A stretch of DNA of 5,539 nt. It comes from Bacillota bacterium. GTDB lineage: Bacteria > Bacillota > Clostridia > Tissierellales > Peptoniphilaceae. The stretch is taken from the NCBI GenBank assembly GCA_023418835.1, contig JAEZYW010000176.1, forward strand, positions 1 to 5,539, in the 5' to 3' direction. This document shows positions 1-5,015 of this stretch, piece by piece (the first letter of the stretch is position 1; every line of letters begins with the position of its first letter). A program made the position numbers and the translations under genes. Below the pieces are notes generated by a model that ran no database searches, was not told where the DNA came from, and was given only the letters and a program-made list of their open reading frames with translations.

Positions 1-553
1 CCATATTAGTTGACATACCAACTGCAATACCGCTAGATCCATTTACGATTAAATTTGGAAATCTTGATGGCAATACTGTGGGTTCCATTTCGCTTTCGTC
101 AAAGTTTGGAGTAAAGTCTACTGTCTCTTTGTTAATGTCCCTTAACATCTCTTGGGCAAGTTTTGTCATACGAACTTCTGTATAACGCATAGCCGCAGCC
201 CCGTCTCCGTCAATGGAGCCGTAGTTTCCTTGTCCGTCTGCCAATGGATATCTAGTTGAAAAATCTTGGGCCAGTCTTACGACGGCATCATAAATAGCCG
301 AGTCCCCGTGGGGGTGAAACTTACCCATTACATCTCCAACAAGTCTTGCAGATTTTCTATATGGTCTATCGGGATAAAGTCCCAATTCGTCCATACCGTA
401 TTTTATTCTTGTGTGGACAGGTTTTAGACCATCTCTAACATCTGGAAGGGCCCTTGAGACGATAACGCTCATGGCGTAGTCTAAATAGGACTCCTTCATT
501 TCTGTTTTTAAGTCTATGTCCACAATTGTCTGTGTATCTTTTATTTCTGACAT
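1..553 (-). CDS. gyrA: DNA gyrase subunit A, N-terminal part (3' end lies outside the window)
   Basis: Catalytic DNA-cleaving subunit of gyrase, which with GyrB forms the A2B2 enzyme that puts negative supercoils into DNA using ATP. The ATG at 553-551 begins a frame that stays open for 184 residues to the window edge (a full GyrA is usually over 800). It opens [15 protein letters not shown] and has the winged-helix/breakage-reunion landmarks: [15 protein letters not shown] (33-47), [19 protein letters not shown] (67-85), [21 protein letters not shown] (106-126) and [10 protein letters not shown] (171-180). The active-site tyrosine is Tyr124 (E. coli Tyr122). The quinolone-determining positions are Ser85 and Asp89 (E. 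coli Ser83 and Asp87), the usual sensitive residues. At 47-52 the motif reads HTRIKY where E. coli has HRRVLY; see findings. It lies 9 nt after gyrB and probably shares its transcript. The start is fixed by a strong Shine-Dalgarno and the canonical N-terminus. Intact GyrA versus the paralogue ParC is favoured by the gyrB adjacency and the sequence. Confidence 0.97.
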   Translation of the reverse strand, partial: MSEIKDTQTIVDIDLKTEMKESYLDYAMSVIVSRALPDVRDGLKPVHTRIKYGMDELGLYPDRPYRKSARLVGDVMGKFHPHGDSAIYDAVVRLAQDFSTRYPLADGQGNYGSIDGDGAAAMRYTEVRMTKLAQEMLRDINKETVDFTPNFDESEMEPTVLPSRFPNLIVNGSSGIAVGMSTNM

Positions 554-558
554 TGATT

Positions 559-564
559 CCTCCT
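559..564 (-). promoter_or_regulatory. Ribosome binding site of gyrA, overlapping the gyrB stop codon
   Basis: The minus strand reads AGGAGG followed by AATCA and the gyrA ATG, a perfect Shine-Dalgarno at 5 nt spacing. The gyrB stop TAG (565-563) shares two bases with it, so a ribosome ending gyrB sits directly on the gyrA initiation site. This arrangement would help keep GyrB and GyrA synthesis matched, as expected for a 1:1 complex; that last point is inference. Confidence 0.85.
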
Positions 565-2479
565 AAGCATCCAGATTTTGAACGTATTTTGCGTTTTCTT
601 CAATAAATTCTCTTCTAGGCTCTACTTTATCCCCCATTAATACTGAGAAGGTGTCGTCTAGTTCTACAATATCGTCTTCGTCAATTACAACTCTATTGAG
701 AATTCTATTATCTGGATTCATAGTAGTTTCCCAAAGCTGATCTGCGTTCATCTCTCCCAGACCTTTGTATCTGGAAATTTTTATATTTTGCATATTTATT
801 TCTTTAGATGCCTGTTCCAGTTCTGCATCGTCATAGCAATATCTTATGACTTTTGAACCTCTAACTAGGCCGTATAGTGGCGGTTTTGCCACATAGATAT
901 GGCCTTTTTCAATTAACTCTGGCATATATCTGTAGAAGAAAGTCAGTAGAAGAGTCATAATATGGGCTCCGTCTACGTCGGCATCCGTCATGATTATAAT
1001 TTTTCCATATCTAAGTTTTTCAATGTCGAATTCATCTCCAATTCCCGTTCCAAAAGCGGAAATCATGGACAAAATTTCTTCATATCCTAAAACTCTTACA
1101 AGATTTGCCTTTTCCACGTTCATAATTTTACCCTTTAGAGGCAAAATCGCTTGATGTCTATTATCTCTTCCCATTTTAGCAGAACCTCCAGCGGAGTCCC
1201 CTTCCACTAGGAAAATTTCCGTTTCCGTCATATCGTCTGATTGACAGTCCGCCAATTTTCCAGGTAAAGTAGTCTTTTCCAACATAGAAGTTCGCCTTTG
1301 GGCAGTTTTAAGTTTTCTAATAGCTTCTCTTTCTTCTTTTGAAGAAACTACTTTTTCTAAAATTGCCTTTGCACTTTTTGGATTTTCATCTAGATATATT
1401 TTGAAAAATTCATTTACAATATTTTCTACAATTCCTCTAGTTTCAGAGTTTACCAATTTCCCCTTAGTTTGTCCTTCGTATTGAGGATTTGGAAGTTTTA
1501 TAGAAATTACAGCCGTCAAACCTTGTCGAGTGTCTTCTCCAATAAAGTTTTCGTCTTTTTCTTTTAAATAATTGTGTTCCCTTGCATAGTCATTTAGGGT
1601 TCTAGTAAGACCTCCCCTAAACCCTGAGACGTGGGTTCCTCCTTCGTCGGTTCTGATATTGTTTCCGAAAGAAAGAACTTGTTCACTATATCCGTCTGTA
1701 AATTGAATTGCAATTTGGACGTTATGTCCTTCTCTGTCTTGTTCTAAATAGATTATATCTTTATGAATTGCGTCTTTGTTTTTATTAAGATGTTCCACAA
1801 AAGACATTATTCCGCCTTCGTAGTGGAAAGTCTCAGATTTGCCATCTCTTTCGTCTTTTAAATTTATTTTAACTTCTTTAGTCAAAAACGCCATTTCTCT
1901 AAAGCGTCTGGATAAGACTTCGTAGTCAAAATCTATTCCTTCTTTAAAAATTTCTGGATCTGGCAGAAAGTGAATTACCGTACCAGTGTGTGTACTTTCT
2001 CCCACAACTTCTAGTTCAGTAACTCTTTTTCCCCTTTCAAATCTCTGTTTGTATTTTTTATTATTTCTACTAACAGTTACCTCTAACCATTGGGAAAGAG
2101 CATTTACGACAGAAACCCCAACCCCGTGAAGTCCCCCTGAAACTTTGTAAGCCCCGTTGTCAAATTTTCCACCGGCGTGGAGAATTGTAAGAACAGTTTC
2201 AACTGTGGATAACCCTGTGGTTCTGTGGGTTTCTACTGGAATACCGCTTCCGTTATCTTCTATGGAAATAGATCCGTCTTCTTTAATTACGACGTCGATT
2301 TCACTTGCCGCTCCGGCTAAAACCTCGTCAATACTGTTATCTACAACTTCATAAACCAAGTGATGAAGCCCTTTTGAAGTTGTGGAACCTATATACATAT
2401 GAGGTCTCAATCTAACTGGAGCTAAACCCTCCAGTACCTCTATATTTTCGGCACCATAGTGCCTATTGTTCTCTGCCAT
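563..2479 (-). CDS. gyrB: DNA gyrase subunit B (ATPase subunit)
   Basis: ATPase and TOPRIM subunit of DNA gyrase, cytoplasmic partner of GyrA. At 638 residues it is complete and of the short type, lacking the large C-terminal insertion of E. coli GyrB. Domains in order: GHKL ATPase with EVVDNSIDEVLAG (44-56; catalytic base Glu44, Mg-ligand Asn48), EDNGSGIP (74-81; Asp75 contacts adenine) and GGLHGVGVSVVNALS (115-129); transducer with QTKGKLVNSE (337-346; Lys339 matches the ATP-contacting E. coli Lys337); TOPRIM with LVEGDSAGGSAK (424-435; Glu426), PLKGKIMNVEKA (447-458) and MTDADVDGAH (497-506; Asp499, Asp501, Asp503 for metals); C-terminal RYKGLGEMNADQLWETTM (570-587), then DTFSVLMGDKVEPRR (609-623). 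Arg138, equivalent to the coumarin-contact Arg136 of E. coli, and Asp428/Lys449 (E. coli Asp426/Lys447) are unchanged. The N-terminal 17 nt overlap the recF 3' end. GyrB rather than ParE is favoured by the recF and gyrA neighbours. No sign of damage or transfer. Confidence 0.98.
   Translation of the reverse strand: MAENNRHYGAENIEVLEGLAPVRLRPHMYIGSTTSKGLHHLVYEVVDNSIDEVLAGAASEIDVVIKEDGSISIEDNGSGIPVETHRTTGLSTVETVLTILHAGGKFDNGAYKVSGGLHGVGVSVVNALSQWLEVTVSRNNKKYKQRFERGKRVTELEVVGESTHTGTVIHFLPDPEIFKEGIDFDYEVLSRRFREMAFLTKEVKINLKDERDGKSETFHYEGGIMSFVEHLNKNKDAIHKDIIYLEQDREGHNVQIAIQFTDGYSEQVLSFGNNIRTDEGGTHVSGFRGGLTRTLNDYAREHNYLKEKDENFIGEDTRQGLTAVISIKLPNPQYEGQTKGKLVNSETRGIVENIVNEFFKIYLDENPKSAKAILEKVVSSKEEREAIRKLKTAQRRTSMLEKTTLPGKLADCQSDDMTETEIFLVEGDSAGGSAKMGRDNRHQAILPLKGKIMNVEKANLVRVLGYEEILSMISAFGTGIGDEFDIEKLRYGKIIIMTDADVDGAHIMTLLLTFFYRYMPELIEKGHIYVAKPPLYGLVRGSKVIRYCYDDAELEQASKEINMQNIKISRYKGLGEMNADQLWETTMNPDNRILNRVVIDEDDIVELDDTFSVLMGDKVEPRREFIEENAKYVQNLDA
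2204..2212 (-). promoter_or_regulatory. Perfect-consensus DnaA box inside gyrB
   Basis: The minus strand reads TTATCCACA, identical to the E. coli/B. subtilis consensus DnaA box, within codons for Leu90-Ser91-Thr92 of GyrB. It is the only exact consensus box I find in the window and lies about 2.7 kb from the dnaA-dnaN gap. The protein motif around it is conserved-type sequence, so the box may be a by-product of coding; binding is unproven. Confidence 0.5.
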
Positions 2480-3596
2480 TATTTCCTCCGTTCATTTTCT
2501 TAACCTCTCCATTTTCTACTAAGTAGAGATTGGATTTATTTATATTAAATTCTTTTAGATACATTTTTTCAGCCATTGTTATGAAAGATTGGATTCCAGA
2601 AATGCTTTCAATTAATCTTTGTCTTCTCAAGGAATCTAATTCTGAAAAAACGTCGTCTAATAGAAGTATTGGCTTTATATTTCTATTTTTAATAATTAAA
2701 TTAATTTCTACAATTTTCATACTGAGTATAGCGCTTCTTTGTTGTCCTTGGGAACCGTATGTCTTTAAATCCCTGTCGTTAAAAAGAATTTCAATATCGT
2801 CTCTTTGAGGTCCATAGGTGCTGTATTTTACATACAAATCCCTTTCCAAAGAAGAGCGCAAGCCCTCTAGCATTTTAATCTCTATTTCTTTTAAATCTTC
2901 AAATTCTGCTAAAGGGGATTGATAATTGCAAAGGAGAATTTCATCTCCATCTGAAATGTTTAAATGAATATCTTTAATTTCTCGATTTAATGTATCTATA
3001 TACTTTTTTCTAGCCTTAACGATATAACTTCCCAGGGAAGCTAATTGGATATTATATCCTTCAAATAAAAGTTTTTCGTTTAAATTTCGATTTCGCCTTT
3101 TTAAAAGTTCGTTTTTTTCTTTTAAAATCTTGTTGTACTTACTTAAATTGTATCTATAAATTAAATCTAGATTGGAAATTGCTTCGTTTAAATATCTCCG
3201 CCGAAGGCTAGGTCCTTCCTTTACTGTCTTTAAATCTTCGGGAACAAAGATGACTATGGGACTTTCCCTTCGAAGTTCTCTCAAAGTATTTACATTGGAT
3301 AAATTAACTTGGATCCTCTTTTTTCTGTCCCTTTTGTAGACCAAATTGTAATCTTTTTCCAGTCCCCTTCTTTCGATTAAGGCGTCGATTTCGTACATAT
3401 CCTCATGAAAATTTAAAAGTTCACTATCTCGGCCAGTTCTAAAACTCTTTCCAGAAATCAACATGGAAACTGCCTCTAGGATATTTGTCTTTCCAGAGCC
3501 ATTTTTCCCAAAAAACACATTAAAATTTTCATTTAATTCTAAATTTAAATGACTATAATTTCTAAAGTTTTTTATTTGGATTTCTTTAATTTTCAT
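2463..3596 (-). CDS. recF: DNA replication and repair protein RecF
   Basis: SMC-like ATPase that binds gapped DNA and, with RecO and RecR, helps load RecA at single-strand gaps and stalled forks. 377 residues, near the usual family length of about 360-375. Visible motifs: N-terminal IKEIQIKNFRNY (3-14); Walker A GKNGSGKT (30-37); KEGPSLRRRYLNEAI (126-140); a charged, probably coiled helical stretch rich in Lys/Glu/Arg at about 150-205; GPQRDD (262-267); ABC signature SQGQQR (282-287); Walker B ILLLDDV (310-316) followed by the D-loop SELD (318-321); and FIT (338-340) near the C-terminus. The ATP-binding and signature residues are intact, so the enzyme should be active. The histidine usual in GPHRDD is glutamine here. 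The ATG at 3596 directly follows the yaaA stop with no spacer and no well-placed Shine-Dalgarno, which suggests translation coupled to yaaA. The last 17 nt overlap gyrB and contain the gyrB ribosome binding site. Confidence 0.97.
   Translation of the reverse strand: MKIKEIQIKNFRNYSHLNLELNENFNVFFGKNGSGKTNILEAVSMLISGKSFRTGRDSELLNFHEDMYEIDALIERRGLEKDYNLVYKRDRKKRIQVNLSNVNTLRELRRESPIVIFVPEDLKTVKEGPSLRRRYLNEAISNLDLIYRYNLSKYNKILKEKNELLKRRNRNLNEKLLFEGYNIQLASLGSYIVKARKKYIDTLNREIKDIHLNISDGDEILLCNYQSPLAEFEDLKEIEIKMLEGLRSSLERDLYVKYSTYGPQRDDIEILFNDRDLKTYGSQGQQRSAILSMKIVEINLIIKNRNIKPILLLDDVFSELDSLRRQRLIESISGIQSFITMAEKMYLKEFNINKSNLYLVENGEVKKMNGGNNGREQ
2485..2489 (-). promoter_or_regulatory. Ribosome binding site of gyrB, inside the recF 3' end
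   Basis: The minus strand reads GGAGG, then AAATA and the gyrB ATG (2479-2477), a strong Shine-Dalgarno with 5 nt spacing. It lies within the codons for the Asn/Gly-rich RecF tail (near residues 370-373), so the RecF C-terminus is partly shaped by the gyrB initiation signal. It supports the ATG at 2479 as the GyrB start. Confidence 0.85.
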
Positions 3597-3800
3597 CTAT
3601 ATTACTTTAATGCTCTCTCCTTCTAGCTCTACTACATCTCCAGAATAAATTTTTTTACCCCTTCTAGTTTCCACTTCTCCATTTAAAAGGACATATCCCT
3701 CTTGTATAAGGGTTTTAGCAACTCCCCCACTTTCTACGAGGTTTGCATATTTTAAAAGGGAATCTAGCTTTATAAATTCTGAATCTATTTTAATTTCCAT
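3597..3800 (-). CDS. yaaA: S4-domain RNA-binding protein of the YaaA (near-RecF) family
   Basis: A 67-residue protein that is essentially one S4 RNA-binding fold. The S4 signature is visible as FIKLDSLLKYANLVESGG (9-26), then AKTLIQEGYVLLNGEVETRR (28-47), followed by GKKIYSGDVVELEG (48-61) with the closing beta strands. The small S4 protein encoded between dnaN and recF is a known Bacillota family; in B. subtilis YaaA has been linked to the large ribosomal subunit. Whether this copy binds rRNA is inference from family. Its ATG overlaps the dnaN stop by one base (TAATG), with a modest Shine-Dalgarno GGTGAG at 3815-3810, 9 nt upstream, inside dnaN. Its TAG abuts the recF ATG. Length is typical for the family. 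It has no direct replication role that the sequence shows; it may serve as a translational relay between dnaN and recF. Confidence 0.9.
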   Translation of the reverse strand: MEIKIDSEFIKLDSLLKYANLVESGGVAKTLIQEGYVLLNGEVETRRGKKIYSGDVVELEGESIKVI

Positions 3801-4897
3801 TATGCAAGTCTCACCGGCAAAACTAAGTACAGGTAGTTTTCTTTTTCCACACCTGTGATTATCATTGGATTGACATCGTCCATGAGATTACACTCTATTT
3901 CTGCATCATCCATATTTTTAATTCCTTCTAGTAGATATCTAGAGTTAAAGGCTATTAACTGGTCTGTTCCCTCTATATTTACAGGGACATTTTCTTCAAC
4001 ACTTCCCAGTTCTGTATTGGATAAAATTTTTACCATATCCTCTTTAAACTCTAATTTAACTAGATTTGCCTTTTCTTCTTTTGCTAAAAGTTCAGCCCTT
4101 TCTAAACTTTGTTGGAAAGCGTGTCTGTTTACTTTAACTAAAGATGCGTGATCTCTTCTTATGATGTCTTCGTAGTTGAAAAATTGACCATCTATTAATT
4201 GAGAATAAAAGACAGTATCTTTTAAATTAAATGAGATATTGTTTCTAGAAAAGATTATTTTAACTTCCTCTTCTTCGTCTCCCAAAATTCTAGAAAGTTC
4301 GTTTAAAGCCCTTCCTGGAACTATGGCAGTGTATTCAGATTCGGATTTTATTTCTTCTTTAAAAACGGAAAGTCTATAACCGTCTAAAGCTACAAATCTT
4401 ATCTCGTCGGATTTAACTTCGAAAAGAACTCCCGTCAAAGCTCTTCTATTGTAGTCTAAACTTACAGCAAAAGTTGTTTGTTTTATAGCTTGTCTTAAAG
4501 TTTCGCTACTTAATGTAATGGAATTGCTCTCTTCTAATAATGGAAGATTTGGATAATCTTTGTAATTATGAGTTAAAAGTTCAAAGTTAGAATTTTGAAC
4601 GTCTATATACATCCTATCTCCCTTAACTTCTATGTGTATAAGGTCGTTTGGGAGTTTTCTAATTATATCTCCAAATAGTCTAGCGTTTACTAAAGTAGAT
4701 CCTTCTTCTATAACATTACAGTCTTTGTAAGTTTCTATACTGATAATTTCTGCATCTGTACCAGTAAGTTTTAATTTGTTATCTTCTACTTTAATTAATA
4801 CACCTTCTAATTCTTTTGAAATGGCTCTAGATGAAATAGCTCTTTGGACTATTGAGATACTTTCAGTTAAAGAATGTTGGTTTATTGTAAATTTCAT
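3800..4897 (-). CDS. dnaN: DNA polymerase III beta subunit (sliding clamp)
   Basis: Ring-forming dimeric processivity clamp that tethers DNA polymerase III and many repair proteins to DNA. 365 residues, normal for the family, with three clamp domains of about 120 residues each (roughly 1-120, 121-245, 246-365). Recognisable parts: MKFTINQHSLTESISIVQRA (1-20); TTFAVSLDYNRRALTGVLFE (141-160); VALDGYRLSVF (169-179); the cleft loop LIDGQFFNYEDII (234-246); FNSRYLLEGI (317-326); and the C-terminal LVLPVRLA (358-365), which corresponds to the E. coli MPMRL end that lines the peptide-binding cleft. In that loop the usual FP and IP prolines are Phe240 and Arg247; see findings. The ATG at 4897 is preceded by GAGGAG with 5 nt spacing. 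It follows the dnaA-dnaN gap, so its promoter, if separate from that of dnaA, would lie there. The stop overlaps yaaA by one base. Confidence 0.98.
   Translation of the reverse strand: MKFTINQHSLTESISIVQRAISSRAISKELEGVLIKVEDNKLKLTGTDAEIISIETYKDCNVIEEGSTLVNARLFGDIIRKLPNDLIHIEVKGDRMYIDVQNSNFELLTHNYKDYPNLPLLEESNSITLSSETLRQAIKQTTFAVSLDYNRRALTGVLFEVKSDEIRFVALDGYRLSVFKEEIKSESEYTAIVPGRALNELSRILGDEEEEVKIIFSRNNISFNLKDTVFYSQLIDGQFFNYEDIIRRDHASLVKVNRHAFQQSLERAELLAKEEKANLVKLEFKEDMVKILSNTELGSVEENVPVNIEGTDQLIAFNSRYLLEGIKNMDDAEIECNLMDDVNPMIITGVEKENYLYLVLPVRLA
3843..3851 (+). promoter_or_regulatory. DnaA-box variant TTTTCCACA near the dnaN 3' end
   Basis: The plus strand reads TTTTCCACA, one mismatch from the consensus TTATCCACA and identical to the box in the dnaA-dnaN gap, but in the opposite orientation. 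It encodes part of Gly-Val-Glu-Lys (349-352) of DnaN. It could be a chance match in AT-rich coding DNA; protein binding is unproven. Confidence 0.3.
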
Positions 4898-4902
4898 TTT
4901 TG

Positions 4903-4908
4903 CTCCTC
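4903..4908 (-). promoter_or_regulatory. Ribosome binding site of dnaN
   Basis: GAGGAG on the minus strand, 5 nt before the ATG at 4897-4895. It is a good Shine-Dalgarno and fixes the dnaN start. Confidence 0.85.
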
Positions 4909-4910
4909 TT

Positions 4911-4930
4911 TAGATATTATTATATTATTT
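4911..4930. other. AT-rich tract, candidate duplex-unwinding element
   Basis: Nineteen of these 20 bases are A or T (only 4913 is G). The tract follows directly on the CTA trinucleotides, on the side away from the DnaA boxes, where strand opening would be expected in a trio-type origin. The minus strand also contains TATAAT at 4924-4919, so a -10 promoter function is an alternative reading, but no convincing -35 box stands 16-19 bp upstream. Confidence 0.55.
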
Positions 4931-4941
4931 AGTAGTAGTAG
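4930..4941 (+). repeat. Four tandem TAG trinucleotides: DnaA-trio-like element
   Basis: The plus strand reads TAGTAGTAGTAG, that is four perfect trinucleotides which, read 3' to 5', are GAT, the preferred DnaA-trio unit. DnaA-trios are single-strand binding sites along which a DnaA filament grows to open the origin in B. subtilis and relatives. Here they start 4 bp beyond the weak box ATATCAACA and 12 bp beyond TTTTCCACA, with a GC-rich step between, and run into the AT tract. Orientation relative to the boxes is the expected one. Confidence 0.7.
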
Positions 4942-4945
4942 GTCC

Positions 4946-4988
4946 TGTTGATATGTGGAAAACCCCAATGGAGTTTTAAATATCAACA
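4946..4988. repeat. Inverted repeat TGTTGATAT / ATATCAACA around the origin DnaA box
   Basis: TGTTGATAT (4946-4954) and ATATCAACA (4980-4988) are a perfect 9-bp inverted repeat separated by 25 bp. Inside, AAAAC (4959-4963) pairs with GTTTT (4973-4977), and CC (4965-4966) with GG (4970-4971), around a tiny loop, so the whole 43 bp can fold into an imperfect hairpin. Each 9-bp arm also resembles a DnaA box (7 of 9 matches to TTATCCACA), one in each orientation. No T-run follows on the minus strand, so it does not look like an intrinsic terminator of dnaA. Confidence 0.65.
4954..4962 (-). promoter_or_regulatory. DnaA box TTTTCCACA of the dnaA-dnaN gap
   Basis: The minus strand reads TTTTCCACA, one mismatch (A to T at the third base) from TTATCCACA. 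It is followed without a gap by the weaker ATATCAACA (4954-4946) in the same orientation, giving a tandem pair that points toward the trinucleotide repeats. The DnaA encoded next door keeps the domain IV residues that read this box (PRQIAMYL and GGRDHTTV), so consensus-type boxes should be recognised. Confidence 0.7.
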
Positions 4989-5015
4989 AAATTTCATTTT
5001 ATAATATGTTAATAA

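Larger units (their letters stand above)
4898..5015. other. dnaA-dnaN intergenic region: probable unwinding half of oriC
   Basis: This 118-bp gap is the only sizeable non-coding stretch. In many Bacillota the origin lies on one or both sides of dnaA, and in B. subtilis DNA opens between dnaA and dnaN. Read on the minus strand from dnaA to dnaN, the gap holds an AT-rich leader, a large inverted repeat (4988-4946), box TTTTCCACA (4962-4954), abutting ATATCAACA (4954-4946), GC-rich GGAC (4945-4942), four CTA repeats (4941-4930), an A+T tract (4930-4911) and the dnaN ribosome binding site. Box, GC step, trinucleotides and AT tract occur in the order and orientation of the DnaA-trio unwinding system. 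The few boxes here suggest that further DnaA boxes lie upstream of dnaA, outside the window. Origin activity itself is inference. Confidence 0.72.

Noticed and set aside
412..420. TGTGGACAG in gyrA as a further DnaA box
   Set aside because: Two mismatches to the consensus, within conserved codons for Pro-Val-His-Thr; too weak to support.
2157..2354. Plus-strand open frame of 65 codons opposite gyrB
   Set aside because: It lies antisense to the conserved GyrB ATPase domain, has no recognisable motif and is explained by the codon bias of the real gene.
2530..2808. Plus-strand open frame of 92 codons opposite recF, hydrophobic in part
   Set aside because: Antisense to the conserved RecF signature and Walker B region; the hydrophobic residues come from complementing Lys/Glu/Asn-rich codons.
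3855..4151. Plus-strand open frame of 98 codons opposite dnaN
   Set aside because: Antisense to the DnaN domain III coding region, Ser/Leu-rich with no family resemblance.
4919..4924. Minus-strand TATAAT as a dnaN promoter -10 box
   Set aside because: No -35-like hexamer lies 16-19 bp upstream (the bases there are CAGGAC-like) and there is no extended -10 TG. The match is expected in such an A+T tract, so I do not call a promoter.
4946..4988. Intrinsic terminator for dnaA
   Set aside because: The hairpin has an internal loop, is not GC-rich and is followed on the minus strand by GGACCTACTA rather than a T-run.
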